Positions 9,339-18,412 are shown, counted from the stretch's first letter. The stretch is DNA of 64,000 nucleotides from Bin18 sp965242795 (GCA_965242795.1 OZ251505.1:1860001-1924000), one strand, 5' to 3'. The notes: generated from the letters alone by a model not told the origin. A program made the numbers and translations.

Positions 9339-9734
9339 ATGAAGGTTACACGGTTCGTTGCCATGCCGGACGGCGGCTCACGATTCGAGGAAATGGATAT
9401 CCCCATCGCCAACCCCAGACAAGACGCGGACGGCCACACGCTGCATCTGTCCAACGCTTATACCTCGCCGGGCGTCTGCTTCGTGGACCTGCCCGGAGAC
9501 CTGAACCAGGACTGGCACCAAGCCCCGACGCGCCAGATCGTGGTCGTGTTGTCGGGCAGCGTGGAAGTCACCACCACCGAGGGGCAGACGCGCCGCTGGT
9601 CCAAGGGCGAGGCGTTCATCGCCGCGGACGTGAGTGGACGGGGACATCGGACCCGCACGGTTGGCGGGCAGGCGCGGTTGCTGTTCGCCCCGCTGCCGGA
9701 CGGCTTTTCGATGGAGGATTGGGCAGAGGGTTGA
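9339..9734 (+). CDS. Cupin-domain protein
   Basis: A 131-residue small beta-barrel protein. The core around residues 62-108 reads WHQAPTRQIVVVLSGSVEVTTTEG, then a Gly-rich turn and GRGHRTRTV. Partial cupin metal positions (His63 and a late His) are present, but the usual HxH is not, so metal binding is uncertain. The start at 9339 has GGAGGGAA directly upstream. Function unknown; the gene is isolated between divergent SLC13 and convergent MFS genes. Confidence 0.8.
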   Translation: MKVTRFVAMPDGGSRFEEMDIPIANPRQDADGHTLHLSNAYTSPGVCFVDLPGDLNQDWHQAPTRQIVVVLSGSVEVTTTEGQTRRWSKGEAFIAADVSGRGHRTRTVGGQARLLFAPLPDGFSMEDWAEG

Positions 9735-9749
9735 GCCGAAGCGTACATG

Positions 9750-11009
9750 TTACTCAACGTGGAGGATAGTAGTGCGCAAGGAGACGACGCCGACGACGAT
9801 GAGCATGACAGCGCCGGCCGCGGTACAGGTCGTCAGGGGGCCGATAGCGTCGGTCAGGACGCCGGCCAGCGGGGCACCCAGCAGACCCGCGGCGCCCATG
9901 AAGCCGATGGTATAGACCGACAGGACGCGGGCGCGGTTCGTGGCGCTGGCTTGCTCCTGGTACACGGTGCGCCCGGCGTTGATGAAGACCGCGGCGCTGC
10001 CGCCCCAGGCGCACACGCCGAGCAGCGTTCCCCAGAACGGCAGGCCGAACGACAGGAGAAACAGGCAGCCCGATCCCGCAACGAGGGCCGCGATCTGCGC
10101 CTTGCCCTTGTGGCGGATGCCGCCGGCCCACAGGATGCACAGCGATCCCAGGATCGTGCCGAGCGGGAACGTCATGTTCAGCAGGGCGAGTTGGTCCACG
10201 CCGCCGCGGTAGAAGTCGCGCACGAGCAGCGGCAGGACGACCAGGAACGGGCCGATGAAGAAGATGCCGACCGCCACGGCCAAGAGCAGCGTGGCCGACA
10301 GCGCCGGGGAGCGGGCGACTTCGCGCGCGCCGTCCAGCATGTCGGTCAACCGGAGGCTGCCTTTGGATGCCCGTCGGGCCGGGCCGGGAATCTTGCGCAA
10401 CGGGGCGAGACCGGCCAGCAGCCCCAGGCAGTGCAACCCCAGCGCGGGGACCGTCCCGATCCAGCGCGCGGTGCCGGCCAACAGCGCGCCGAGGATCTGC
10501 ATCCCCCACTGGCTCATCGTCATGCCGGTGACCGCGCGCAGGATGTTGGCGCCCGCGACGTGGGAGAGTTGGGCGTCGCGCGCCGGCATGACGAACGCCT
10601 GTACCGTCCCCATGCCCGCGGCGTAGATCAGCAACAGCGGGAGGGACAGCCATGCGCCGGCCGCGGCCACGAAGAGCCCTGCGGAGATGGCCGCGGCAAT
10701 CAGGTGCAGCACCATCAGGATGCGGCGCTGGTCGTAGCGGTCGGCCAGCGCCCCGCCGGGCAGGACCAGGAAGACCGACGGCAGCATCATCGCGCTCTGC
10801 GCAATGCCGACCCACTCGGCGTCGGCCTGCAACACGCCGACGACCAGCCACGCGAACAGCACGCCCTGCATGCCGATGGCGAAGAACCAGCTTCCGGTGC
10901 CGGCCAGATACCACAGGTAGCCGGCCGCCAGCCCGGGCCGCCGCGGTTCGGCGCTGCGAAGGGGCGCCGGGGCCGAAGGTGGTGTGTTCGGCGAACGGGC
11001 GTGCGACAA
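9750..11009 (-). CDS. Major facilitator superfamily transporter, EntS-like
   Basis: A 419-residue permease with about 12 transmembrane segments. The intracellular loop 2-3 motif appears as PGGALADRYDQRRIL (about residues 83-97). Its overall pattern resembles the enterobactin exporter EntS/DUF894 group. Substrate unknown. It ends 15 nt from the cupin stop and is divergent from the sugar dehydrogenase gene (41-nt gap). Confidence 0.9.
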   Translation of the reverse strand: MSHARSPNTPPSAPAPLRSAEPRRPGLAAGYLWYLAGTGSWFFAIGMQGVLFAWLVVGVLQADAEWVGIAQSAMMLPSVFLVLPGGALADRYDQRRILMVLHLIAAAISAGLFVAAAGAWLSLPLLLIYAAGMGTVQAFVMPARDAQLSHVAGANILRAVTGMTMSQWGMQILGALLAGTARWIGTVPALGLHCLGLLAGLAPLRKIPGPARRASKGSLRLTDMLDGAREVARSPALSATLLLAVAVGIFFIGPFLVVLPLLVRDFYRGGVDQLALLNMTFPLGTILGSLCILWAGGIRHKGKAQIAALVAGSGCLFLLSFGLPFWGTLLGVCAWGGSAAVFINAGRTVYQEQASATNRARVLSVYTIGFMGAAGLLGAPLAGVLTDAIGPLTTCTAAGAVMLIVVGVVSLRTTILHVE

Positions 11010-11050
11010 TGGGGCGTCCGGTTTTCGGGCGGGGACGAAGCGGGGAGAGA

Positions 11051-12220
11051 ATGCGCAGCGACAGAGTAGCGAACCGAGGGGGCGAAAGCGAGGGACGCAC
11101 CGACCTCCGGCGGCGGGTGTACGGGCTGGCGTTGGCGGTATTGGTCACCACAGCCGGAGGGGCCTGGGCGGACGTGACCGACCGGCTCGACCGGATTTCG
11201 CTGCCGCCGGGCTTCGAGATGACGCTGTACGCCGCCAACGTGCCGGAGGCGCGGTCGCTGGCGCTAGGGGCGAACGGAACGGTCTTCGTCGGCAGCCGGC
11301 GCGCTGGCACCGTATATGCGCTCGTGGACCGAGACGGGGATCGGACCGCGGACGCGGTGCACACGATTGCTTCCGGGCTGTTCATGCCCAACGGCGTGGC
11401 CTTTCGGGACGGGGCGCTGTACGTGGCCGAGGTCAACCGGATTCTGCGTTTCGACGACGTCGAGACGCAGCTTGTCGACCCGCCCGCGCCGGTCGTGGTC
11501 CACGCCGGCCTGCCCGACGATACTTGGCATGGCTGGAAGTATATCGGGTTCGGTCCCGATGACCTCCTGTATGTGCCGGTCGGCGCACCCTGCAACGTGT
11601 GTACGCGCCGCGACGAACGCTATGCCACGATTCTGCGCATGCAGCCGGACGGCACCGACGCGGAAGTGTTCGCGCGCGGCGTCCGCAATACGGTCGGCTT
11701 CGACTGGCATCCCGAGACCGGTGAGATGTGGTTCACGGACAACGGGCGCGACTGGCTCGGGGACGACGCGCCGCCCTGCGAACTCAACCGTGCGCCCGCG
11801 GCCGGCCTGCACTTCGGCTTTCCGTATTGCCACGGCACCGACATCCCTGACCCGGACTTCGGCCGGCAACGGACCTGCGACACGTTCACGGCCCCGGCCC
11901 AAGACCTAGGCCCCCACGTCGCGCCGTTAGGGATGCGCTTCTACACCGGCGGCACGTTTCCGACCGCCTACCGGCACCATATCTTTATCGCCGAACACGG
12001 CTCCTGGAACCGCAGCACCCCCATCGGCTACCGGATCACGCTGGTCCGCCTCCGGGACGGTCGCGCGGCCGGCTACGAGGTCTTCGCCGAGGGTTGGCTT
12101 GGGAAAGATGGACGCGCCTGGGGCCGGCCGGTTGATCTGCTGGTCATGCCCGACGGCGCGCTGCTCGTGTCCGACGATCAGGCCGGGGCCGTGTACCGTA
12201 TCGCGTACGTCGGGGAGTAG
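11051..12220 (+). CDS. Secreted PQQ-type sugar (sorbosone/glucose) dehydrogenase-like protein
   Basis: A 389-residue periplasmic beta-propeller of the GSDH family, which oxidises aldoses with pyrroloquinoline quinone. Residues 1 to about 38 form a signal peptide with a long n-region, cleaved after GGAWA. Family blocks are LPPGFEMTLYAANVPEAR, GAPCNVCTR, FARGVRNTVGFDWHPETGE, FTDNGRDWLGDD and the final ALLVSDDQAGAVYRI. The start at 11051 follows GGGGAGAGA. No PQQ synthesis genes are in the window. Confidence 0.88.
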   Translation: MRSDRVANRGGESEGRTDLRRRVYGLALAVLVTTAGGAWADVTDRLDRISLPPGFEMTLYAANVPEARSLALGANGTVFVGSRRAGTVYALVDRDGDRTADAVHTIASGLFMPNGVAFRDGALYVAEVNRILRFDDVETQLVDPPAPVVVHAGLPDDTWHGWKYIGFGPDDLLYVPVGAPCNVCTRRDERYATILRMQPDGTDAEVFARGVRNTVGFDWHPETGEMWFTDNGRDWLGDDAPPCELNRAPAAGLHFGFPYCHGTDIPDPDFGRQRTCDTFTAPAQDLGPHVAPLGMRFYTGGTFPTAYRHHIFIAEHGSWNRSTPIGYRITLVRLRDGRAAGYEVFAEGWLGKDGRAWGRPVDLLVMPDGALLVSDDQAGAVYRIAYVGE

Positions 12221-12284
12221 CCTGCCGGTCTTCTTCTTTTGGTGGGGTCTCCGTTTGGAAGGTTGGGAGCGTTCAGTTCGGAGA

Positions 12285-12345
12285 ACCCTCTCCCCCGGAT
12301 CAAGTCTAGGGCAAGCTCTAGCCCTCTCCCGGAGGGAGAGGGGAC
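12285..12345. repeat. Palindromic CCCTCTCC-family intergenic repeat
   Basis: The core CCCTCTCCC-GGA-GGGAGAGGG (12322-12342) is a near-perfect inverted repeat, preceded by a second half-site. It lies between the convergent ends of the sugar dehydrogenase and methyltransferase genes. It belongs to a family recurring at least seven more times in the window. Confidence 0.7.
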
Positions 12346-12827
12346 CGGAAGGGAAGCCAGCGCGGGGTTGCTGCCTGATAGGCTGCGTAATCCACACCGA
12401 ACCGCCGGCGTAGTGCCGGTTCTTCGATCCAGCGCAGGTAGCCGACCCCCACGGCCGCGAGCAGCGCGGCATACGTCAGAACCGCGGTCGAAGCACACCA
12501 CACCGCCTGGCCGATCAGTACGACCAGGCAGCCGACCAACATCGGGTGCTGAATGTGGGCATACGGTCCGGCGACCACCATGCGCACAGGCGGGTCGAGT
12601 GGAAACGGCGTACCGTCCCCGCGGCGCAACAGATAGCTTGCGGACGAAACGAGCAGGGCCACGCCCGCCATACACACCGCTGCACCGGTCAGGCCCAACA
12701 GCCACGCCACGGACGGAGAAAACGATCCCGCGGCCTCGAAATGCCGCAGTTTCCAGGGCAGATAGCCGGTCAGGAAACCGGGAATGAGCAGCGTATGGAC
12801 GGTCGCGCGGAACCGGACGGACAGCAT
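12318..12827 (-). CDS. Membrane methyltransferase, isoprenylcysteine/PEMT-like
   Basis: A 169-residue integral membrane protein with about four hydrophobic helices. The motif GPYAHIQHPMLVG (about residues 87-99) and the later WIEEPALRRRFG are typical of the SAM-dependent ICMT/phospholipid methyltransferase superfamily. The substrate is not readable. The stop lies inside the palindromic repeat, so the tail PFRSPLPPGEG is repeat-encoded. It follows the enoyl-CoA hydratase gene by 8 nt, the last gene of a minus-strand run. Confidence 0.8.
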   Translation of the reverse strand: MLSVRFRATVHTLLIPGFLTGYLPWKLRHFEAAGSFSPSVAWLLGLTGAAVCMAGVALLVSSASYLLRRGDGTPFPLDPPVRMVVAGPYAHIQHPMLVGCLVVLIGQAVWCASTAVLTYAALLAAVGVGYLRWIEEPALRRRFGVDYAAYQAATPRWLPFRSPLPPGEG

Positions 12828-12835
12828 GATCGGCG

Positions 12836-13609
12836 TCAGACGCCGCGGAAATTCGGCTTGCGCTTCTCCAGCATGGCCCGCACGCCCTCGTCCGCATCGG
12901 CGCTCTTGCGGGCTTGGTGGACCAGTGCGTCCAGGTCGGCATGGTCCACGCGGTCGCGCAGCGAGATCATACGCAGGATGCTCCGCTTCATGCCGGACAG
13001 GGACAGGGGCGCGTTGTCGGCGATGGTGCGGGCCAGCGTCGCGGTCGCGGATTCGAGCTCGGCGGGGGCGACCAATTCGTGGATCATGCCGATCTCGTAG
13101 GCGCGCTGCGCGTCCACCGGCCGGCCGGTCAGCAGGATCTGCTTGGTGAAGGCCGGTCCGACGATCTCCACCAGCTTCTGCCCCAGCCGGAAGGGCACGA
13201 TCAGGCCCAGCCGGGCGAGCGGCATGCCGAAGCGCGCGGCGTGGGAGGCGACCCGCAGGTCGCAGTGCAGGGCGAGTTCGCAGCCGCCGGCCAGCGCGTC
13301 GCCCTGGACCATGGCGAGCGTAGGATGGCGCGAAGTTTCGATTTTGCCGAGCAGGGCGACGATGCCGCTCTCGGCGTCCTGATCCTCGCGCTGGCGGGCG
13401 TTGAGTTCGCGCAGGTCCAGCCCCGCGCAGAACGCCCGGCCCTCGCCGCGCACCACGATCACGCGCACGTCCGTGCGCGTCTCCAACTCGCCGAACGCGC
13501 GGTCCAGCCCGTCGAGCACCGCGGCGTTCATGGCGTTGCGCTTTTCCGGGCGGTTCAGAGTGATCGTCGCCACGCCGTCGGCGACGGCACACAGAATCTC
13601 TTCGGCCAT
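12836..13609 (-). CDS. Enoyl-CoA hydratase/isomerase family protein
   Basis: A 257-residue crotonase-fold enzyme. It carries NRPEKRNAMN, the oxyanion-hole block AFCAGLDLREL, and GDALAGGCELALHCD, which keeps the first catalytic Glu position. The second Glu position is not clearly conserved (RLGLIVPFRLG), so reaction type (hydratase, isomerase or hydrolase) is open. The ATG at 13609 is preceded by AGGAGG. It sits in a five-gene acyl-CoA run on the minus strand. Confidence 0.9.
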   Translation of the reverse strand: MAEEILCAVADGVATITLNRPEKRNAMNAAVLDGLDRAFGELETRTDVRVIVVRGEGRAFCAGLDLRELNARQREDQDAESGIVALLGKIETSRHPTLAMVQGDALAGGCELALHCDLRVASHAARFGMPLARLGLIVPFRLGQKLVEIVGPAFTKQILLTGRPVDAQRAYEIGMIHELVAPAELESATATLARTIADNAPLSLSGMKRSILRMISLRDRVDHADLDALVHQARKSADADEGVRAMLEKRKPNFRGV

Positions 13610-13654
13610 GTCGGCCTCCTTGGGCACGGGGCGGTTGCGTTCGTGGCCGCCCGG

Positions 13655-14053
13655 TCAGCTCGGGGGGTCGTCCTTGCTCGGCGGTGGAGGCTTGTCGTCG
13701 CCACCCTGCTTCGGCGGAGGGATCTCGTTGTCCAGAAAGACCATCTGGGCCATGAGGCCGGTCGCGGTCATCAGGATCGCGGCGTTGCCCCACTCGCCGA
13801 CGTGCATGGCGTACAGGCCGCCCAACGACATGCAGAACGTGATGATGCCGCAGACGAACGCCGCCCGCGGGGGCAGACCGAGCGGCTGGCGATAGCGCTC
13901 CGGCAGCAGCCAGATCAGAATCCCGACCGGCCCGATCATCATTGTGCCGAGCAGGCGGCTGAACCAGTCGCGGCCCTTGTTGGCCGCGATGCACGCCGAC
14001 ATCACGGAGCAGCCGATCCACAGCATGAAGAAGACGAAGGTGAAGAAAGACAT
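13655..14053 (-). CDS. Hypothetical membrane protein
   Basis: A 132-residue protein with four likely membrane helices (about residues 2-22, 36-50, 62-80 and 88-106) and a soluble Pro/Lys/Asp-rich tail (PPPKQGGDDKPPPPSKDD). No known family was recognised. It sits 27 nt after an acyl-CoA dehydrogenase and 45 nt before an enoyl-CoA hydratase, so it is probably part of that operon. Confidence 0.75.
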   Translation of the reverse strand: MSFFTFVFFMLWIGCSVMSACIAANKGRDWFSRLLGTMMIGPVGILIWLLPERYRQPLGLPPRAAFVCGIITFCMSLGGLYAMHVGEWGNAAILMTATGLMAQMVFLDNEIPPPKQGGDDKPPPPSKDDPPS

Positions 14054-14080
14054 GGCTTCGATCCGATGGGGCGCCGCGGG

Positions 14081-15235
14081 TCAGTACGAGCGCGGCATGC
14101 CCAGCACGTGCTCGCCGATGAAGTTGAGCACCATGTTGTTCGAGATGGGCGCGACCGAGAACAGGCGGCTCTCCCGGAACTTGCGCTCCACGTCGTACTC
14201 TGTGGCGAAGCCGTAGCCGCCGTGCGTGTCGAGTGCGGCGTTGGCCGCGGCCCACGACGCCTGCGCACACAGCAGCTTGGCCATGTTCGCCTCGGCCCCG
14301 CACGCCTCGCCGGCGTCGAACAGGTCCGCGGCGCGGAACCGCATCAGGTCGGCCGCCTCGGTCTGCGCGTAGGCTTGGGCGAGCGGGAACTGGATGCCCT
14401 GGTTCTGGGTAATCGGCCGGCCGAAGATGACCCGGTCGCCGCCGTACTCGACGGCCCGCCGGACGAACCAGCGCGCATCGCCGATGGCTTCCGCGGCGAT
14501 CAGAATCCGCTCGGCGTTCATCCCGTCCAGGATGTAGTAGAAGCCGCGTCCCTCCTCGCCGATCAGATTCTCGACCGGCACCGGCATGTCGTGGAAGAAG
14601 AGCTGATTGGTCTCGTGGTTCAGCATCGTGTCGATGGGCCGCACCTCCAGGGCGTCGCCGACCTCGCGCATATCGACCAGGAAGATGCTCATGCCGAGCG
14701 TCTTCTTTTGGCATTCCTCGATCGGCGTGGTCCGGGCGAGCAAGAGGAGCAGTTCAGAGTGCTGCACGCGCGAGGTCCACATCTTGCCGCCGTTCACCAC
14801 ATACGTGTCGCCCTCGCGGCGCGCGGTCGTGCGGATGCGCGTCGTGTCCGACCCGGCGTCGGGCTCGGTCACGCCGAAGGACTGGAGGCGCAGTTCGCCG
14901 CGGGCGATCTTGGGCAGGTAGCGCCCCTTCTGCTCCGGGCTGCCGTGCCGCAGCAGCGCGCCCATGATGTACATCTGCGCGTGGCAGGCCGCAGCGTTGC
15001 CGCCGGCCCGGTTGATCTCCTCCAGGATGACGCCGGCTTCGGTGACGCCGAGCCCGGAGCCGCCGTACTCGGCGGGGATCAACGCCGCCAGCCAGCCGGC
15101 CTCGGTGAGTTCGCGCACGAAGCGTTCCGGGTAGCGGTGCTCCTTGTCCAGCGTGCGCCAATACTCGTCGCCGTACTGGCTACAGAATTTACGGATCTCG
15201 GTCCGAATTTCCGGACACCGTTCTTTTTCCGGCAT
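14081..15235 (-). CDS. Acyl-CoA dehydrogenase
   Basis: FAD flavoprotein of 384 residues that introduces alpha-beta unsaturation into an acyl-CoA. Blocks seen are PAEYGGSGLGVTEAG, FGVTEPDAGSDTTRIRTTA (flavin binding), NGGKMWTS, and GGYGFATEYDVERKFRESR. Where the usual catalytic Glu occurs (YEGT-type loop) this protein has APISNNM, a known variant in which the base must lie elsewhere. The start at 15235 marks the beginning of homology; the upstream frame is not conserved. Confidence 0.92.
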   Translation of the reverse strand: MPEKERCPEIRTEIRKFCSQYGDEYWRTLDKEHRYPERFVRELTEAGWLAALIPAEYGGSGLGVTEAGVILEEINRAGGNAAACHAQMYIMGALLRHGSPEQKGRYLPKIARGELRLQSFGVTEPDAGSDTTRIRTTARREGDTYVVNGGKMWTSRVQHSELLLLLARTTPIEECQKKTLGMSIFLVDMREVGDALEVRPIDTMLNHETNQLFFHDMPVPVENLIGEEGRGFYYILDGMNAERILIAAEAIGDARWFVRRAVEYGGDRVIFGRPITQNQGIQFPLAQAYAQTEAADLMRFRAADLFDAGEACGAEANMAKLLCAQASWAAANAALDTHGGYGFATEYDVERKFRESRLFSVAPISNNMVLNFIGEHVLGMPRSY

Positions 15236-15300
15236 GAGGGTTCCTCCAACGGGACGGCGGCACGGTCCGTTCGACGTGGCTTGGGTTGGGTCTTGCGCGG

Positions 15301-16023
15301 TCACTCGCGGGTGAACAGCAGATCGGGCCGCAGCACCTGGGTGCCACGCGCCAGGGCGTTCACCGTCGCCTTGGATACCATGACCGCGGTCGGGTTCTTC
15401 CGGGCCAGTCGTTCGGCCAGTTCGTAGGCCGCGGGCAACAGGTCGGCTTTCGATACGACGCGGTTGACCAGCCCGAGGTGCAGGGCCTCGTCCGCTTTGA
15501 CGTGCCGGCAGGTGATGATGATGTCCTTGGCGACGGCGGGGCCGACCGCGGCGATCAGCAACGCGGTTGACGGCGGGCTGAGCGGCACGCCCAGATCGAC
15601 TTCGGGAAACCAGAATTCGGCCTCTTCGACCGCGATCCGAAAATCGCACGCCAGCGCCAACGACCAGCCGCCGCCGATGGCGTAGCCGTTCACCGCGGCG
15701 ATGACGACCGGCTCCATGCCGAGGAACAGGTCGAGCGTCCGTGCAATGGCGCGCGTCCAGCGTGTGCCGAGCGGGGCGAAGATGGCGCGCCGGCGCTGCG
15801 GGTCGCGCACGCCCTTGACTGGCGACAGGTCAGCTCCCGCGGAAAACGTGTTGCCCGCGCCCGTGAACACCACGACCCGGATGTCCGCGTCGTCGCGGAT
15901 GCGGGACTGCACGCGCTCCAGGACCAACGCAATCTCTTCGTTGAGCGGGTTGCGTTTCTCGGGCCGGTCGAACGTCAGGGTGGCAATCGGGCCGTCTTTT
16001 TTCAGATGGAAGGGCTCGGACAC
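15301..16023 (-). CDS. Enoyl-CoA hydratase/isomerase family protein, altered active site
   Basis: A 240-residue crotonase-fold protein with FDRPEKRNPLN and FSAGADLSPVKG. In the segment that usually carries the first catalytic Glu (GG-C-E-L-A), this one reads GGGWSLALACD, so Glu is replaced by Ser. The second Glu (FPEVDLGVP) is kept. That favours an isomerase, hydrolase or other crotonase activity over simple hydration. First gene of the minus-strand run; 65 nt to the next. Confidence 0.88.
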   Translation of the reverse strand: MSEPFHLKKDGPIATLTFDRPEKRNPLNEEIALVLERVQSRIRDDADIRVVVFTGAGNTFSAGADLSPVKGVRDPQRRRAIFAPLGTRWTRAIARTLDLFLGMEPVVIAAVNGYAIGGGWSLALACDFRIAVEEAEFWFPEVDLGVPLSPPSTALLIAAVGPAVAKDIIITCRHVKADEALHLGLVNRVVSKADLLPAAYELAERLARKNPTAVMVSKATVNALARGTQVLRPDLLFTRE

Positions 16024-16100
16024 GCTGGGGGCCTCCTCGGCGCACGGTTGACGGTCGGCCCATCTAAGCGGACGGCTTCCGGTCTGGCAAGGGAGCGGGG

Positions 16101-16136
16101 GAATTGTGGATCGTGGATTGCGGATTGTGGATTTGG
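16101..16136. repeat. 7-bp tandem repeat array (GGATTGT/C)
   Basis: Imperfect direct repeats of GGATTGT/GGATTGC with period 7 and low GC, in the divergent gap between the crotonase and SDR genes. The same array recurs near 24783, 25734 and 40894. Confidence 0.75.
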
Positions 16137-16209
16137 GGATACCGCGCGTTTCCGGTGGGAATGGGGTAGGGTGACGCCGGCGCCGCGAGCGTCAAGAAGG
16201 GAGGTGCGT

Positions 16210-16980
16210 ATGGATTTGAGACTCGCAGGCAAGGTCGCGATGGTCAGCGGCGCGAGCCGCGGCATCGGGCGGGCGATCGCGTTGGGGCTGGCGGACGAGG
16301 GTTGCCGGGTGAGCGTGTGTGCGCGGGGACAGGCGCAACTCGATGCGACCGCGCAGGAGGCGCAGCGCCGTGGGAGCGAGGTACTGGCGGTGCGCCGGGA
16401 CGTGACGGACGAGGCCGAGGCGCGGGGGTGGGTGGACGAAACCCTCGACCGCTTCGGCGGCGTCGATATCCTCGTCAACAACGTGGGCGGCTCGCGGCCC
16501 GGCGGCAATCTGCGCGCCTCGCGCGACGACTGGCGGGCGGGCTTCGATCTCAACTTCTTTTCGGCGCTGGACGTGTGCCGGCTGGTCGTGCCGGCCATGC
16601 AGGACCGCGGGGCCGGCTGCGTCGTCAACATCGCCTCCATCTACGGCCGCGAGTGGGGCGGCCCGATGACGTACAACGCCGCCAAGGCCGCCATGATCAG
16701 CCTGTCCAAGGAAATGGCGCGCGAACTGGCGCCGGCGGGCATCCGCGTCAACAGCGTAGCGCCCGGCTCCATCCTGTTCCCCGGCGGCGCATGGGAGCAG
16801 CGCCGGACCGAGAATCCCGACGGGATCGCGGCGTTCGTCGAGGCCGAGTTGCCCGCCGGCCGCTTCGGCACGCCCGAGGAAGTCGCGGACGTGGTGGTGT
16901 TCCTCGCCTCGGAGCGCGCGGGGTGGGTGTCCGGGGCGTGCGTCACCGTGGACGGCTGCCAGTCCCGCTCGCTGATCTAG
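16210..16980 (+). CDS. Short-chain dehydrogenase/reductase
   Basis: NAD(P)(H)-dependent oxidoreductase of 256 residues. The glycine motif SGASRGIG is at residues 14-21, NNVG near 91-94, catalytic Ser in NIASIYG, and YNAAK (Tyr and Lys) around residues 155-159. The start at 16210 has GGGAGGTG upstream. It resembles 3-oxoacyl reductase-type SDRs; substrate unknown. It is divergent from the acyl-CoA gene run. Confidence 0.93.
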   Translation: MDLRLAGKVAMVSGASRGIGRAIALGLADEGCRVSVCARGQAQLDATAQEAQRRGSEVLAVRRDVTDEAEARGWVDETLDRFGGVDILVNNVGGSRPGGNLRASRDDWRAGFDLNFFSALDVCRLVVPAMQDRGAGCVVNIASIYGREWGGPMTYNAAKAAMISLSKEMARELAPAGIRVNSVAPGSILFPGGAWEQRRTENPDGIAAFVEAELPAGRFGTPEEVADVVVFLASERAGWVSGACVTVDGCQSRSLI

Positions 16981-17122
16981 GCCGTGGTGACGAAAGCACG
17001 GAATTCTGGGCAATCGTTTCGGTCGATGGTTTTCGGAGAACAAGTCTGGCCTTGCACCTGATTATTAGCGACGCGCTGTGGTCAAGACGGGAGAACGAAA
17101 CGCGTGAACAGGAAGGAGACGT

Positions 17123-17381
17123 ATGTCTTCATCGGGGGTATCCGATCCTATCCACGCCAAATGGACGATCATCCCGGGCTCCGTCCCGCCGGAGACCACC
17201 GACCCGGCCGGACGACGAAGTCCCTCCAGCGCTGTACTCGCCGTTCGAAAGGTGGTCGGCCCACATCAAGACAGGCCCGACTATTTCGGGTACGATTGCC
17301 CCCCACCGACGCAGGGAACACTATGCGGCGCTTGCCGCAACGAGACATGCCGCCGCAGTCTGCACCTCAGTTTCACGGTGA
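17123..17381 (+). pseudogene. Possible frameshifted small protein gene
   Basis: After AAGGAGACGT, an ATG at 17123 opens a frame reading DPIHAKWTIIPGSVPP. Coding-like sequence then continues in another frame near 17205 (DDEVPPALYSPFERWSAHI through HYAALAATRH) to a TGA at 17379. A single frameshift would join them into about 85 residues. No family recognised; it lies directly upstream of the TPR/oxygenase gene. It could be chance. Confidence 0.3.
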
Positions 17382-18399
17382 CCACGGAGCGGTTTCCGCA
17401 GGAGACCAAGCCGTGCTCGATACTGCGTCCGATATCGCAAAGTTTGAACCGTACCGAGACGAGTTGCACGACCGAGCCCAGCAGCGCTTGCTGTGCCGGC
17501 TCGCATCCGACCCGCACGACGTCGGAGTGCTGATGGGGCTCGGAAGAATCTATCGTAGCGAAGGGGATTTCGCGGCCGCGCTCGACGTTTACCGGCGCGC
17601 GAGCCGCATGCAAGGGCCGGATCGGTGACAAGCGGTATGGCTGGCGGCCATGCTCGGCGGTGACACGCTGCCGCACGTCCCGCCGCCGGGCATATGGCCT
17701 GCGCCGTTCGTGCAGATTCCCGGATTTCTCTCACCTGCGGAGCACGGGCGCGTATTGACGCGGGCGCTCACACTGCGCGCAGCGTTCTCGCCCGCGAGAA
17801 CCGGCGGTAACGGTCCCTCGGAGCGCAAGGTGCGAACCTCGGAACGGGTAGGTTCTGCTATTGAGAACGTGGCTGACGAGGAACTGGCTGTCTCGCTCGT
17901 TCCGAAGGTCCGCAACATTCTGCCGAGCGTTTTCGAGCGGTTGCGATTGGTGAGCCATGACCTTGCCTGCATCGATTTGGATATGACGCACTACCCGAAC
18001 GGGGGATCCGGTATCCCGCACTGCGACTCGCCCCCGCCCCCCCCCCCAGCGCAGTCGGCGTATAGCCTTCAAAGTCTGATATGCATCTACTACTTCCACC
18101 GCCAGCCCAAGGCGTTCGCCGGCGGCGATCTGCTAGTGTACGATACCGATATCGAAAAGGAAGTCGCTAATCCCACTTCGTTCTCGCGGATCGAACCCGT
18201 CGCAAATAGCTTGGTGATATACCCGACGCGCTATTTTCACGGGGTTACCAGGGTTGAATGCGGGACGACCGATTTTGCGGACGGCCGATTTGCCGTGACA
18301 TGTATGCCCAGACGCCCGAACGATCGAATGCGTGGCGAAGCGGCGCCGGCGAACTCTCGACGGCAAGCTTCGACACCGATTCATAAAGCCGCGTGGTAG
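17323..18399 (+). pseudogene. TPR plus 2OG-Fe(II) oxygenase, interrupted by in-frame TGA
   Basis: Two open segments share one frame and are separated only by TGA at 17626-17628. The first ends in a TPR-like unit (LMGLGRIYRSEGDFAAALDVY). The second is a 2OG-Fe(II) oxygenase like prolyl 4-hydroxylases: FVQIPGFLSPAEH, the iron-binding HxD as HCD (near 18019), and the distal His in YFHGVTRVE followed by FADGRFAV. An 11-C run follows HCD and encodes consecutive prolines, so frame is fragile. The second, shorter copy downstream aligns across the stop (AAWLVSVLRGG versus AVWLAAMLGGD), showing these were one protein. Confidence 0.7.
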
Positions 18400-18412
18400 A
18401 AGAACCAACCCT

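Noticed and set aside
12914..15427. Long plus-strand open frame of about 840 codons
   Set aside because: It is antisense to the acyl-CoA dehydrogenase and enoyl-CoA hydratase genes; composition and lack of motifs mark it as a shadow.
16101..16136. 7-bp arrays as CRISPR
   Set aside because: Units are 7 bp without spacers; not a CRISPR.
17626..17628. TGA as selenocysteine codon in the oxygenase gene
   Set aside because: TGA ends other genes here (for example ispG), no SECIS-like hairpin was evident and the second copy does not have Cys or Sec at that place; nonsense change is simpler.
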